40,207 bases of DNA from Marinosulfonomonas sp. (GTDB lineage Bacteria > Pseudomonadota > Alphaproteobacteria > Rhodobacterales > Rhodobacteraceae), in assembly GCA_019090885.1 (NCBI GenBank), contig JAHRVC010000230.1:1-40207 (forward strand), given 5' to 3'. The notes under the pieces are model-generated. The model was not told the DNA's origin, searched no databases, and saw only the letters and a list, made by a program, of their open reading frames with translations. This document shows positions 20,686-31,437 of this stretch, piece by piece. The position numbers were made by a program, and so were the translations under genes. Each line of letters opens with the position of its first letter. Within the stretch, counting starts at the first letter, position 1.

Positions 20686-22182
20686 TCAGTAGTCGTCCTG
20701 ATCGCTTTGTTGCCACGGGCGGGCAAGATCGGTGAACCGGGTAAAGCGCCCCTCAAATGCCAAATCGACCGACCCGATTGGCCCGTGACGCTGCTTGCCG
20801 ATCACGACCTCGGCCTTGCCGTGAAGGGCTTCCATTTCGGCCTGCCAGCTTGCCATTTTGTCCAGCTCATGATCGCCGGGCTTTTCGCGTTCTTTGTAAT
20901 ATTCCTCGCGGAAAATGAACATCACCACATCGGCGTCCTGCTCGATCGAGCCGGATTCGCGCAAATCTGACAGCTGCGGGCGCTTGTCTTCGCGGTTTTC
21001 CACCTGACGTGACAACTGCGACAGGGCGATGACCGGGATTTCCAGTTCCTTGGCAATTGCCTTCAGGCCCTGCGTGATCTCGGACACCTCGTTCACCCGG
21101 CTGTCTTTGGCCGTGGCCGGGCGCACAAGCTGTAAATAATCGATAAACAGCGCGTCCAGCCCGTGGGTGCGTTTCAGGCGTCGGGCGCGGGCGGCCAGTT
21201 GGCTGATCGGCAGGGCGGGCGTGTCGTCGATATAAAGCGGGCAGGCTTCCAGCGTTTTGGCGGCGTCGACAAAGCGGCGAAACTCGACCTCGGTCATGTC
21301 CCCCTTGCGGATGTTTTCCGATGGCACTTCGGCGGCTTCAGAGAGGATACGCGCGGCCAGTTGTTCGGCGCTCATCTCAAGGCTGAAAAAGCCGACAACG
21401 CCGCCGTCAACCGCGCCTTCGGTGCCGTCCTGCAAGGTGCCGCGCTTGTAAGCTTTGGCCAGATTAAACGCGATATTCGTGGCCAGCGCGGTTTTCCCCA
21501 TCGAGGGGCGCGCGGCCAGTATCAGCAGGTCAGAGCGGTTCAGACCACCCAGTTTTTTGTCCAGATCTTTCAGCCCGGTCGAAAGGCCCGCCAGCCCGCC
21601 GTCGCGTTGATACGCGGCGTTGGCGACGTTCACCGCGTCGGTGACTGCCTTTAGGAACGACTGAAATCCGGTTTCAGATTTGCCCTGCTCGCCAAGCATG
21701 TAAAGCGCCTGTTCGGCCTCGACGATCTGTTCTTTGGGCTCGCTGGCTACATCGACCCGCGCGGCCTTGTCCGATATGTCGCGCCCCAATGTCATCAGCT
21801 CGCGCCGGATCGCCAGATCATAGATCATATTGGCGTAATCGCGCGCCGCAAACGATGAGATGGCCGAGCCTGCAAGGCGCGCCAGATAGGCCGGGCCGCC
21901 AAGTTCTTTCAGGCCCTCGTCATCCTCCAGAAACGCCTTGAGCGTGACTGGTGAGGCCAACGCATTACGGCTGATCCGGGTCGAGGCGACCTCATATATC
22001 CGCGCATGTACCGGATCATAGAAATGATGCGGAGAAATGATTGCAGCGATGCGGTCATAAATGTCGTTATTGGTCAGAATCGCGCCCAGCAATTGCTGTT
22101 CGGCTTCGATGTTATGGGGCTGGGTTGAGGCGTCGGTTGGATCAGCCTGTTGATCCTGAATTGCGCGAACTTCGTTCATCAT
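20686..22182 (-). CDS. dnaB: Replicative DNA helicase
   Basis: [15 protein letters not shown]...[19 protein letters not shown]...[11 protein letters not shown]...[35 protein letters not shown]. Confidence 0.97.
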   Translation of the reverse strand: MMNEVRAIQDQQADPTDASTQPHNIEAEQQLLGAILTNNDIYDRIAAIISPHHFYDPVHARIYEVASTRISRNALASPVTLKAFLEDDEGLKELGGPAYLARLAGSAISSFAARDYANMIYDLAIRRELMTLGRDISDKAARVDVASEPKEQIVEAEQALYMLGEQGKSETGFQSFLKAVTDAVNVANAAYQRDGGLAGLSTGLKDLDKKLGGLNRSDLLILAARPSMGKTALATNIAFNLAKAYKRGTLQDGTEGAVDGGVVGFFSLEMSAEQLAARILSEAAEVPSENIRKGDMTEVEFRRFVDAAKTLEACPLYIDDTPALPISQLAARARRLKRTHGLDALFIDYLQLVRPATAKDSRVNEVSEITQGLKAIAKELEIPVIALSQLSRQVENREDKRPQLSDLRESGSIEQDADVVMFIFREEYYKEREKPGDHELDKMASWQAEMEALHGKAEVVIGKQRHGPIGSVDLAFEGRFTRFTDLARPWQQSDQDDY

Positions 22183-22413
22183 CTGCCCCTGATACTGCCC
22201 TGATCCCGTGATACGCTGCCCGTTAAGGGCGCTGCAAATTGTATGTTTTTGTGGATAATTTATGCGCGGATTTTCGGAGTCATATTTACCCTATATTGCG
22301 CCCAGATCGCAGGTTAGGTCAACATCTGCCACGGCGCTGTGCAAAAAATCGTTGCGCGACAAATGGTTTTCAACCGGGGTTCATGTCTTTGGCAAGGGGG
22401 CAGGCGCGAATCG

Positions 22414-23094
22414 TCAGTCCTTGGCACGGGCCGCCTGCCATTCGCGCGGGGCGCGCAAAAACGTCTCAACCGCGTCCAGTGTTGCGGCGTCGAAATATTC
22501 GCCCCGCCGCGCCTCGGCCAAAACATCCCACCATGTGCAAAGGTGGTGCAATTGAACGCCGTGATCGCCAAGGGTTTTGATCGTTTCGGGAAAGATGTCG
22601 TAATAAAAGATCACCGCCGTATGGGCGCAGGTCGCACCAGTTTCACGGATCGCATCGACGAAGGACAGTTTGGAGCCGCCATCGGTTGTCATGTCTTCAA
22701 CCAGCAGCACCCGCTGGCCTTCGCTCATCACGCCCTCGATGCGCGCATTGCGCCCGTAACCTTTGGGTTTTTTGCGCACATAGGTCATCGGCAGGGCCAG
22801 ACGTTCGGCGATCAGCGCGCCAAAAGGCATGCCAGCGGTTTCGCCACCAGCGATGTTGTCAAAGGCCTCAAACCCGGCGTCGCGCATAACCGTGACGGTC
22901 ATGAAATCCATCAGGGTTGAGCGGATGCGCGGGAATGAAATCAGCTTGCGGCAATCAACATAAGTAGGCGAGGGCAGGCCGGATGACAGGGTGAACGGAT
23001 CATCAGGCTTGAAATCAACCGCCTTGATTTCCAGCAGCATGCTCGCGCTCAGGCGGGCAATTTCTTCTTTTGCGGGGAATGAAGTGGGGATCAT
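22414..23094 (-). CDS. pyrE: Orotate phosphoribosyltransferase
   Basis: [18 protein letters not shown]...[14 protein letters not shown]. Confidence 0.94.
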   Translation of the reverse strand: MIPTSFPAKEEIARLSASMLLEIKAVDFKPDDPFTLSSGLPSPTYVDCRKLISFPRIRSTLMDFMTVTVMRDAGFEAFDNIAGGETAGMPFGALIAERLALPMTYVRKKPKGYGRNARIEGVMSEGQRVLLVEDMTTDGGSKLSFVDAIRETGATCAHTAVIFYYDIFPETIKTLGDHGVQLHHLCTWWDVLAEARRGEYFDAATLDAVETFLRAPREWQAARAKD

Positions 23095-24137
23095 GGGTTT
23101 ACCCTTACGTGCCAGTGCAAATCAAAGCCGGGGTCAAAAACCGTGACCGGGCCATCGTTGGTTTCGATTTTCGCGGCGTATTCCAGCGCTTCACCGCGGA
23201 TCAGCGTCAACGTGGAATCCGACGCGGGAAATTCATAAAACGCAGCACCATTGAGCGAGGTGAAGCCTTCCAGCTTGTCCAGCGCATCGGCGCGTTCAAA
23301 CACCTCGGCCAATATCGACATGGTGTTGGTGGCGGTGAAACAGCCCGCACATCCACAACCGCTTTCTTTGGCTGGATCAATATGCGGCGCACTGTCGGTG
23401 CCAAGGAAAAACCGTGGGTCGCCGGATGTGGCTGCGTCAAGCAGGGCTAGGCGATGAACCTCTCGTTTGGCGACGGGCAGGCAGTAATAATGTGGCCGGA
23501 TGCCACCTGCTAGGATATGATTGCGGTTGATCACAAGGTGGTGCGTGGTGATCGTTCCGGCAAGGTTCTTATCGGCGCTGGCGATGTAATCAACACCGTT
23601 CTTGGTGGTCACATGTTCCATTACCACCCGCAAATCCGGCGTGGCGCGGCGCAGTGGCTCTAGCACCCGGTCGATGAAAACCGCCTCGCGGTCAAAAATA
23701 TCCACGTCCGGGTCGGTAACCTCGCCGTGGACACATAGCGACAGGCCAATCTGGGCCATTTTTTCAAGCACCGGGCGGACCTTGTCAAAATCTGCGACTC
23801 CGCTGGCAGAATTGGTGGTTGCGCCTGCGGGATACAGCTTGACCGCCCAGATCAGGCCCGCGTCATGGGCGGCAGCGACGTCTTCGGGGTCGGTGTCTTC
23901 GGTCAGATAAAGCGTCATCAAGGGCGTGAAATTGGCCCCTTCGGGCAGCGCCACCATGATCCGTTCCAGATAGGCGCGGGCATCCGCGCCGGTCACAACT
24001 GGGGGCAGCAGATTGGGCATGATGATCGCGCGGCCAAAATGGCGGGCGGTTTCGGGCAGCACAGCCGCCAGCATATCGCCGTCGCGCAGGTGCAGGTGCC
24101 AGTCATCGGGGCGGCGTATTGTAAGTGTTTTTGTCAT
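23091..24137 (-). CDS. pyrC: Dihydroorotase
   Basis: [17 protein letters not shown]...[12 protein letters not shown]...[14 protein letters not shown] overlap with pyrE. Confidence 0.96.
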   Translation of the reverse strand: MTKTLTIRRPDDWHLHLRDGDMLAAVLPETARHFGRAIIMPNLLPPVVTGADARAYLERIMVALPEGANFTPLMTLYLTEDTDPEDVAAAHDAGLIWAVKLYPAGATTNSASGVADFDKVRPVLEKMAQIGLSLCVHGEVTDPDVDIFDREAVFIDRVLEPLRRATPDLRVVMEHVTTKNGVDYIASADKNLAGTITTHHLVINRNHILAGGIRPHYYCLPVAKREVHRLALLDAATSGDPRFFLGTDSAPHIDPAKESGCGCAGCFTATNTMSILAEVFERADALDKLEGFTSLNGAAFYEFPASDSTLTLIRGEALEYAAKIETNDGPVTVFDPGFDLHWHVRVNP

Positions 24138-24176
24138 CGCAATGCGACTACACCGTTCGGTCCGGGTATTCCAGCG

Positions 24177-25151
24177 TCAAACCAGTTCAAGCGGGGCCGC
24201 ATTGGGCAGGCGACGCCCCTCGGCGCGCAGTGTGTTTTGCGATTTGGTCAACTGCTGACGAAAGCGCGGCGTGTTGATGCGCGACAGGACCGAGCGGCAC
24301 ATCAGCCCGGTCAGAAACGGACGCTCGGTATTTTCGACCGCGTTCAGAAAGGCGCGCAGGTAGGGCAGATAGTTGCGCCGCTCACGCAGGGCGGCGTAAA
24401 TATCAAGCGGGCGCAGCTGGCCTTTGGCCGCCTTTTTCAGCGTTGGCTCCAACACATCCATCCGGCGTAAGAAGGTTTCAATTTCATTGCCCAGATGGCG
24501 GCAGCGAACGCGGGTGATATTGGTGCCGGAAAACAGCGCTGCATGTATCGCATCAGCCTCAATTTCCGGATCGTAGAGAACAAAACAGGCCTGCGCGGCC
24601 TCTAGCATGTCGGGGGCATAACCGTAGCGATCGGTGAAACTGGTGCGCCGCATGTGGTGGAACCGGTCGTCCCATTCACACACCCTTGGATTAAGCGAGG
24701 CTTGGGGCGACAGCGCCAGCACGACCGATCCGGGTGCTGCGACAGAATAGGCGGCGGCAGCGTAGCCACAGGATTCGGCCCCGTAAAACACCACGTTTTC
24801 AAAATCGTCAAAGATGCCGTCGTCGATCAATCGGTCAAAAAACCCATAGACAGCCCGGTGGCGAAACCATGTTTCACCATGTGACAGAATGCAAAGCTGC
24901 GACCAGCCATTGCGACTGGCAACCTGCCAACCGATCGGCACATCGTGATTGGCATGGTCGCGCACGCTTTGAATGGTCTCAAATGTGACCAGCAACGTGT
25001 CGTTGCCTTTTAGAAACGTGGCAGAATGATCGGGGCCAAGCGGTTCAAAATAGCCGTGATCCTCGGCAATATCCTCGACTGCATCCAGCCACTGTTCAAG
25101 CGGCATGGATTTAGACGGATCAATAGAGTTTGGAATGCGCGATTTCGCCAT
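24177..25151 (-). CDS. Uncharacterised protein with alpha/beta-hydrolase-like core
   Basis: 325 codons; VVFYGAESCGYAAAAYSVAAPGSVVLALSPQASL resembles a nucleophile-elbow region; start set at MAKSRIPNSID. Confidence 0.6.
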   Translation of the reverse strand: MAKSRIPNSIDPSKSMPLEQWLDAVEDIAEDHGYFEPLGPDHSATFLKGNDTLLVTFETIQSVRDHANHDVPIGWQVASRNGWSQLCILSHGETWFRHRAVYGFFDRLIDDGIFDDFENVVFYGAESCGYAAAAYSVAAPGSVVLALSPQASLNPRVCEWDDRFHHMRRTSFTDRYGYAPDMLEAAQACFVLYDPEIEADAIHAALFSGTNITRVRCRHLGNEIETFLRRMDVLEPTLKKAAKGQLRPLDIYAALRERRNYLPYLRAFLNAVENTERPFLTGLMCRSVLSRINTPRFRQQLTKSQNTLRAEGRRLPNAAPLELV

Positions 25152-25301
25152 ACCGTTGCCAGCCCCCGCTAGAATGTCCGCACCCACGCAGACGTGCCAA
25201 GTGTAAGGGGCGGCAGGTATCGGTGGCAATGGGGGTAGCGTGTGGAAACAACCTGTTTCCGGCTTAGTCGGTCCGGTCCGGGCCGGGCTTGGCGAACATC
25301 G

Positions 25302-26339
25302 TCAGGAATTTTGCATGCCGCTGGACATCGGCTGGCTGGGCGGTGTGGTTAATAGACGGCCAAATAAAGCGCGGTTGGCTTCGTCTTTTAGCAGTTCGGG
25401 AAATCTGGCCCTGCGCCATGAACCGGCGCTGACATGCACGCTTCGCAACATCGGCTCTGCCATAAACTTGTCAAACGCCGCGTCCCGCTCGGCCTTTAGC
25501 GCGTCAATCGAGGTGTCTTCCTCGACGCACCAATTACGATCGACCCAATAGGTCATGCCGTGTGCAGCATCATCGCGGTTCGCGCGACCCCGGTCGCGTT
25601 TAAGGATATAGCTTTCCATCGCGCCAAGCGCATAATGGTTCAATTGCACCAATGCGGTGTTGTCCTGTCCAAACGGCGAAAACACCTGTTGGCGTTTGTA
25701 GCGTTCGCCCAATTCGCGCCCGCAGCCGTCAAACCAGCGCGCCTGATCGAGCCGCGATTTATCCGGGCTGCGCGGGCGATGCACGCCCAGTTTTCCGTAA
25801 ATTCCGTCATTGGCAAACAGCGTCTTGAACATCGTTGCACGCCACGACCAGTTCATCACCTTTGGGGCCGCGCGGCGGAATTGGTCGATGACCGAGCGGT
25901 TGTGAAAGCGAACCACATCATCATTACCAAACAGCCGCCATGTCAGGGTAATCGCCGTGGCGTCCGGCAGGGCATCCAGCAGGTCGGGCAGGCGGTGGTT
26001 GCCGACGTGGATGTTCACAAATTCGTCGATATCCAGCGTCATGATCCAGTCGGCGTCGCGAACTAGCGGATGTTTGTCGGCCAGCTTTAGTGCTGACCAT
26101 TGCACCGAGTTTTCATGCGGCCCGTCATTGCGCACATGGGTGATATGGCCCAACTTTTGCAACTGATCCAAAAGGACGTCGGTCGCATCGTCGCAATCGT
26201 TGGAAAAGATCAGAAAATCGGTGAAACCCACCGCCTGATGATGCGCCAGCCATTCCAGCACAAATGCGCCTTCATTGCGCAGCGTCAGAACGGCCAGAAA
26301 GCGCCGCTGATCTATGGTTTTATCGTCGCCTGTCGGCAT
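25302..26339 (-). CDS. Glycosyltransferase family 2-like protein
   Basis: RFLAVLTLRNEGAFVLEWLAHHQAVGFTDFLIFSNDCDDATDVLLDQL...WIMTLDIDEFVNI (DxD-like). Confidence 0.82.
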   Translation of the reverse strand: MPTGDDKTIDQRRFLAVLTLRNEGAFVLEWLAHHQAVGFTDFLIFSNDCDDATDVLLDQLQKLGHITHVRNDGPHENSVQWSALKLADKHPLVRDADWIMTLDIDEFVNIHVGNHRLPDLLDALPDATAITLTWRLFGNDDVVRFHNRSVIDQFRRAAPKVMNWSWRATMFKTLFANDGIYGKLGVHRPRSPDKSRLDQARWFDGCGRELGERYKRQQVFSPFGQDNTALVQLNHYALGAMESYILKRDRGRANRDDAAHGMTYWVDRNWCVEEDTSIDALKAERDAAFDKFMAEPMLRSVHVSAGSWRRARFPELLKDEANRALFGRLLTTPPSQPMSSGMQNS

Positions 26340-26425
26340 CTGCTGCCTCGCCCTGTTGCCGGGTCAATCTGCACCCTTATGGCGCAAATTTCCCGGCCGC
26401 ACAGGGCAAAACGAATAGGTGCGGG

Positions 26426-27634
26426 TCAGAAAAATGCCTGAAGCCCGGTTTGTGCGCGCCCAAGGATCAGCGCATGCACATCATGCGTGCCCTCATAGGT
26501 GTTCACGGTTTCAAGGTTCATCATGTGGCGAATGACCTGAAATTCTTCGCTGATACCGTTGCCCCCATGCATATCCCGCGCCATCCGCGCGATATCAAGC
26601 GCCTTGCCGCAGTTGTTGCGTTTAATCATCGAGATCATCTCGGGCGCGGCCTTTGCCTCATCCATCAGACGACCAACGCGCAGGCTGGCCTGCAGGCCCA
26701 TGGTGATGTCGGTCTGCATGTCGGCCAGCTTTTTCTGGAACAATTGGGTTTGCGCCAGCGGGCGTTTGAACTGTTTGCGATCCAGCCCGTATTGCAGGGC
26801 CGCATGCCAGCAAAATTCAGCGGCGCCAAGCGAGCCCCATGAAATGCCATAACGCGCCCGGTTCAGGCAGCCAAACGGGCCTTTCAGACCCTCGACATTG
26901 GGCAGCAGCGCGTCTTCGCTAACGTCCACATCCTGCATCACAATCTCGCCGGTGACCGAGGCGCGCAACGATAGTTTGCCGGTGATTTTTGGTGCGCTCA
27001 GACCGGCCATGCCTTTTTCCAGCACAAAGCCGCGAATTTTGCCGCCGTGGGCGTCTGATTTGGCCCAAACGACGAATACATCGGCAATCGGCGCGTTAGA
27101 TATCCACATCTTGTTGCCGGTCAGCCGGTATCCGGTGTCGGTTTTCTCAGCCCGGGTTTTCATTGATCCCGGATCAGAACCCGCGTCCGGTTCGGTCAGG
27201 CCAAAACAGCCTATTTTTGAACCGTCAATCAGGCCGGGCAGGTATTTGCGCCGCTGTTCTTCGCTGCCGTAGGCGTAGATCGGATAGATCACCAAGCTTG
27301 ATTGCACGGACATCATTGAACGGTAACCGCTGTCCACCCGCTCAATTTCACGCGCGACCAGACCGTAAGTGACATAGCCAGCGCCCAGCCCGCCGTATTC
27401 CTCGGGCACGGTGACGCCAAGCAATCCGGCGGCACCCATCTGCGGGAACAGGCCTGCGTCAACAGTTTCCTCGCGGTAAGCGTCGATCACTCGTGGGGCC
27501 AGAACGTCATCTGCAAAAGCGCGCGCGCCATCGCGCAGCATGCGCTCTTCTTCGCTTAGTTGATCGTCAAGGCGAAACGGGTCTTTCCAGTCAAAGGCGG
27601 ACAGGTCGGGGGCGTCTTTTGCGCGTAGGGTCAT
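26426..27634 (-). CDS. Acyl-CoA dehydrogenase, probably glutaryl-CoA dehydrogenase
   Basis: [23 protein letters not shown]...[46 protein letters not shown]-like C-terminus; start at MTLRAKD preceded by TGGAG. Confidence 0.88.
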   Translation of the reverse strand: MTLRAKDAPDLSAFDWKDPFRLDDQLSEEERMLRDGARAFADDVLAPRVIDAYREETVDAGLFPQMGAAGLLGVTVPEEYGGLGAGYVTYGLVAREIERVDSGYRSMMSVQSSLVIYPIYAYGSEEQRRKYLPGLIDGSKIGCFGLTEPDAGSDPGSMKTRAEKTDTGYRLTGNKMWISNAPIADVFVVWAKSDAHGGKIRGFVLEKGMAGLSAPKITGKLSLRASVTGEIVMQDVDVSEDALLPNVEGLKGPFGCLNRARYGISWGSLGAAEFCWHAALQYGLDRKQFKRPLAQTQLFQKKLADMQTDITMGLQASLRVGRLMDEAKAAPEMISMIKRNNCGKALDIARMARDMHGGNGISEEFQVIRHMMNLETVNTYEGTHDVHALILGRAQTGLQAFF

Positions 27635-27692
27635 TTTGGGCTCCATTGATTTGGGTGTTTCATAATCAATGGGGCGGCGTGCTGCAATGCGG

Positions 27693-28721
27693 CTATTTTC
27701 GGAACAACCGGATCACCACGGGGGCAAACAGGATCACCGTGAACAGTCGCAACACATGGTGTGCCACGACAAAGCCGACATCTGCCCCGGCAATAATCGC
27801 AATCATCGCCATTTCCGCCTGACCGCCGGGCAGGAAACTAAGCCAAACGTCAAGGTCACGCCCGGATCGAAATTGCAAGATAATCAGAATGAAGATGATG
27901 GAAAGTGCTGCCAGCAACAGCGAAAACAAAAAGCCTGCAACAACGTCTTCGCGCAATTCTTTGGCCGTGATGCCAGAATATTTGGTGCCTATTGCCATGC
28001 CGATAGACAGCTGGGCGATCCAGATCATTTCAACCGGCGGGCGCGATGTAATGACGCCCGTCAGAACCAATACTGCGGTCAAAATCAGCGGGCCAAGAAG
28101 TGAAGCACCGACCATGCCAACCCGCTCGGCTATTTTCCAGCCCGCAACGCCAGAGACTATCAGCAAAATTATTTCGTGAAGGGGCGTGTCGGCGGCGCTG
28201 ATGCCGGGTGGGCGGCTTAATTCCAGATCAAGAACAAAGGCCATCAGGAACGGCACAAGCGCGACGATGACCACGATCCGTGTGGCATGGATCAGCGACA
28301 TTGCCCGAACGTCGCCCCCCGCAGCTTCGCCAAAAAGGACCATATCTTGAAGGCCGCCGGGCAGGGCGGCGTAGTAAGATGTCACAGGATCAAACCCCAT
28401 AACCTTGTGCAAGAACGGATAGCCCACGGCACCGATCGCCAAAATGTACACCGGAATAAGCAGCAGCGTTGGCCAATGGGTGGGTAAGCTGTGCAGCAAT
28501 TCCGGCGTGACGTTTGAGCCGATCAATACGCCCAGAAATGTGCGGAAAAACACGCCCAGAACACCCAGATCCTGCATCTTGGTGCCTGCAAGCGCGAACA
28601 CCAGACAGCCCATCATCGGGCCCATCAACAGCGGCAGGGGCAGGCCAAGCCACACGAAAACAGCCGCCCCAAGGGCAGCGGCAAGGATCGTTTTTATGCG
28701 GGCCGGGGTAATCACGGGCAT
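27693..28721 (-). CDS. AbrB-family integral membrane protein
   Basis: [22 protein letters not shown]...[17 protein letters not shown]: duplicated AbrB-type membrane domains; start set at MPVITPARI. Confidence 0.82.
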   Translation of the reverse strand: MPVITPARIKTILAAALGAAVFVWLGLPLPLLMGPMMGCLVFALAGTKMQDLGVLGVFFRTFLGVLIGSNVTPELLHSLPTHWPTLLLIPVYILAIGAVGYPFLHKVMGFDPVTSYYAALPGGLQDMVLFGEAAGGDVRAMSLIHATRIVVIVALVPFLMAFVLDLELSRPPGISAADTPLHEIILLIVSGVAGWKIAERVGMVGASLLGPLILTAVLVLTGVITSRPPVEMIWIAQLSIGMAIGTKYSGITAKELREDVVAGFLFSLLLAALSIIFILIILQFRSGRDLDVWLSFLPGGQAEMAMIAIIAGADVGFVVAHHVLRLFTVILFAPVVIRLFRK

Positions 28722-28854
28722 CAGCCTTGTTAGGCATCGCGGCGGGGCAAGCGCAAGGGCGGCCAGAATATTTGTCCATTGCGCAGGTTCCGGGTCGCGG
28801 GCGGGGATTTGACGGATTAAGCCGCAATTATCGCAACATATCGGAGATTTTATC

Positions 28855-29334
28855 ATGCTGAAATATCTGCCCTACGACGCTGAATTTGTAACAGGCGTTC
28901 GCGCTGGCGGCCCGGATGCCAATGGGCAGGTGGCCGAGCGGTCTGTTTCGGACGGCGTGGGAAACCCGTGCCGGTCTTGCCTGAACGATGTGCCCGAAGG
29001 GGCCGACATGCTGATCCTTGCGGCGCGCCCGTTCCCAGAACTTCAGCCTTACGCCGAAACAGGGCCGATTTTTCTTTGCGGTGATGCTTGTGCTGCGTGG
29101 GATGGTGCGGGGGTGCCACCGATCCTTACAAACTCGCCGGATTATCTGGCAAAGGCCTATACGGCCGATCATCGTATCCTTTATGGCAGCGGAAAGGTTG
29201 TATCCGGCGGCGATCTGGCTTCCTATGCGCAGGCGCTTTTGCAAGATCCCGCAGTGGCTTTTGTGGATATTCGATCAGCGCGCAACAATTGTTTTCAGAC
29301 AAGGATTGTTCGGGATAGTGACAGCAGGATTTGA
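28855..29334 (+). CDS. DUF1203-like domain protein
   Basis: CRSCLNDVPEGADMLILAARPFPELQPYAETGPIFLCGDACAAW...LYGSGKVV. Confidence 0.78.
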   Translation: MLKYLPYDAEFVTGVRAGGPDANGQVAERSVSDGVGNPCRSCLNDVPEGADMLILAARPFPELQPYAETGPIFLCGDACAAWDGAGVPPILTNSPDYLAKAYTADHRILYGSGKVVSGGDLASYAQALLQDPAVAFVDIRSARNNCFQTRIVRDSDSRI

Positions 29335-30304
29335 TGACATACCCCAGATTGCCTTGGACTGGCACCGGGCCGGTAAAGGCGCGGCCCTTGCCACGGTGGT
29401 TCGCACGTGGGGCTCTGCCCCGCGGCCTGTTGGCAGTCAGCTGGCAATTTCCGGCGACGGGCAGATTGCCGGTTCCGTTTCGGGTGGCTGCGTTGAAGGC
29501 GCGGTGGTTGTCGAGGCGCTGGACATCTTGCGCGGTGCATCTCCGCGCATTCTGGAATACGGAGTGTCGGATGATGAGGCATTTGCCGTCGGGCTGGCCT
29601 GCGGTGGCACGATCCGGGTTTTGGTTGAACCGGTCGGCGATGGGCTAACCGCAGACATGCTCGCCGACATTTGCACCGCCCGCGCTGCACGTCGCCCGGT
29701 GGCCTATGTGGTTGATACTACCAGTTGGGATCGCCAGATTTTCTATAGCGGGCAGGGCGATCTGGATGATCGGTTTCGCGCCGATAAATCCGGATTTGAG
29801 GGTGAGCGTTTCATCGCTATCCATAACCCCGCACTTCGGCTGGCAGTTGTCGGGGCGGTGCATATCGCCCAACCACTGATGCAAATGGCGCGGCTTGCGG
29901 GGTTTGACACTGTTCTGATTGATCCGCGTGAGGCATTTGCGACAGCCGAGCGTTTCCCCGGCGAAAACATCGTGCATGAATGGCCCGACGCAGCGCTGGA
30001 CGCCTTTGGTCTGGACGCGCGCACTGGCGTTGTCACCCTGACGCATGATCCCAAACTGGATGATCCGGCGATAACCGCAGCACTGAAATCAGATGTGTTT
30101 TATTTGGGAAGTCTGGGGTCCACACGCACCCACGCCAAGCGGGTCGCCCGGCTGCAAGAGGCCGGGTTTTCGCCTGAAGATATCGAGCGCATTCATGCGC
30201 CGGTCGGGCTGGATATCGGCTCAAAATCCCCTGCCGAAATTGCAATCTCGATCATGGCGCAGATTGTGCAATCCCTGCGTCAGGGGCCGCCTTTGTCAGG
30301 TTAA
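29318..30304 (+). CDS. XdhC/CoxF-family molybdenum hydroxylase maturation protein
   Basis: [46 protein letters not shown]...YLGSLGSTRTHAKRVARL...PVGLDIGSKSPAEIAISIMAQI; GTG start at 29318. Confidence 0.88.
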   Translation: MTAGFDDIPQIALDWHRAGKGAALATVVRTWGSAPRPVGSQLAISGDGQIAGSVSGGCVEGAVVVEALDILRGASPRILEYGVSDDEAFAVGLACGGTIRVLVEPVGDGLTADMLADICTARAARRPVAYVVDTTSWDRQIFYSGQGDLDDRFRADKSGFEGERFIAIHNPALRLAVVGAVHIAQPLMQMARLAGFDTVLIDPREAFATAERFPGENIVHEWPDAALDAFGLDARTGVVTLTHDPKLDDPAITAALKSDVFYLGSLGSTRTHAKRVARLQEAGFSPEDIERIHAPVGLDIGSKSPAEIAISIMAQIVQSLRQGPPLSG

Positions 30305-30675
30305 AATATGCCCTGACAGACGATCATCACCACACCCGCAACAACAACATATCCTGCGTCCACGGCCAGCGCATAGCCAGACTTTCCTGCAAAGCTGCCG
30401 CTGGAAACCAGAAACGCAGCCGCCGCCAATATGGCGAGGATCGCTGTAATCAGCGCATCGGTTTGCGCGGTGACACCAACCACAAGCGCCAACAGAAACA
30501 GGGCAATAACCTGCGCCAGCATCGCACCCACGGGCATCGATTTTGCTGCTCCAAGCTCGACGCCCGACCCCGCAGCCCAGCCCTTGCCAAACAGTTTTCC
30601 GCTATACCATGCCCAGCCAACGATAAAGGCCACGCCGGTGCCGATGATGACGGCGATCCAGTTTAGGTTTTCCAT
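30301..30675 (-). CDS. DUF1761-like membrane protein
   Basis: MENLNWIAVIIGTGVAFIVGWAWYSGKLFGKGWAAGSG. Confidence 0.78.
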   Translation of the reverse strand: MENLNWIAVIIGTGVAFIVGWAWYSGKLFGKGWAAGSGVELGAAKSMPVGAMLAQVIALFLLALVVGVTAQTDALITAILAILAAAAFLVSSGSFAGKSGYALAVDAGYVVVAGVVMIVCQGIF

Positions 30676-30718
30676 TTTACTGTCCTTCGTATGATGAAAT
30701 AAAGCCGGTAAACCGACG

Positions 30719-31417
30719 CTAGTATTGGTCATGAAGTTGTAGCCATGACATGGTGAAATCCAACGCACCTTCGTTGCGCCCCTTGGGGGTAAGATCAAGG
30801 ATGTGGTAGGCGCCGTTGAGCATATCCAGCCCGCGCGAATAAGTCGAATAGGTGTGATACATCGCGCCGTTATCATCCCTTGAAAACACGCTGACACCGG
30901 GCATTTCACCGCCGCCACGTTTTATCGTGCGATAGTTATAGTTGGCGTTGCCCTCTGCAACATCCTGATCGCTGAATGTCACGCCAAAATCCTGGTTAAA
31001 GTTGGAACTTCCGGCCGATACCCAAGGCATCGTCCAGCCCATCCGCTCGCGAAACTTTTGCAGGGTTTCCAGTGGTGCGCTCGACACCATCGCAAGGGCA
31101 GTGTCACGCGCGCCAAGATGCGCCTCGGTGCCCTCAAAATTGTCCATCCAGAACGAACAGGATTTGCAGCCTGCCTGCCAATCGGGGGCGAACATAAAGT
31201 GGTAGACCACCAACTGGCTGTGCGCGCCAAAAAGATCGCCAAGCGACACAGCCCCGTCCTTGCCATCAAACTGATAGTCCTTTTCAATGCGCACCCATGG
31301 CAGTTCGCGACGAGCAGCGCTTAGGGCATCGCGGGTCCGGTTGAATTCTTTTTCGCGTTCCAGCAGGTTTTTACGTTGTTCCAGCCAGTCCTGACGTGAT
31401 GCAATTGTGATAGCCAT
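30719..31417 (-). CDS. DUF899 (thioredoxin-like) family protein
   Basis: LPWVRIEKDYQFDGKDGAVSLGDLFGAHSQLVVYHFMFAPDWQAGCKSCSFWMDNFEGTEAHLGARDT. Confidence 0.88.
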   Translation of the reverse strand: MAITIASRQDWLEQRKNLLEREKEFNRTRDALSAARRELPWVRIEKDYQFDGKDGAVSLGDLFGAHSQLVVYHFMFAPDWQAGCKSCSFWMDNFEGTEAHLGARDTALAMVSSAPLETLQKFRERMGWTMPWVSAGSSNFNQDFGVTFSDQDVAEGNANYNYRTIKRGGGEMPGVSVFSRDDNGAMYHTYSTYSRGLDMLNGAYHILDLTPKGRNEGALDFTMSWLQLHDQY

Positions 31418-31437
31418 TTTCTGTCCTTTCGGTAAAA

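Noticed and set aside
23865-24470. 201-aa + strand ORF over pyrC and its neighbour
   Set aside because: Antisense to a clear dihydroorotase; no motif support.
25244-25260. GGAAACA-ACC-TGTTTCC small inverted repeat
   Set aside because: Short stem with a 3-nt loop in an intergenic gap; could be chance or a weak terminator, with no further support.
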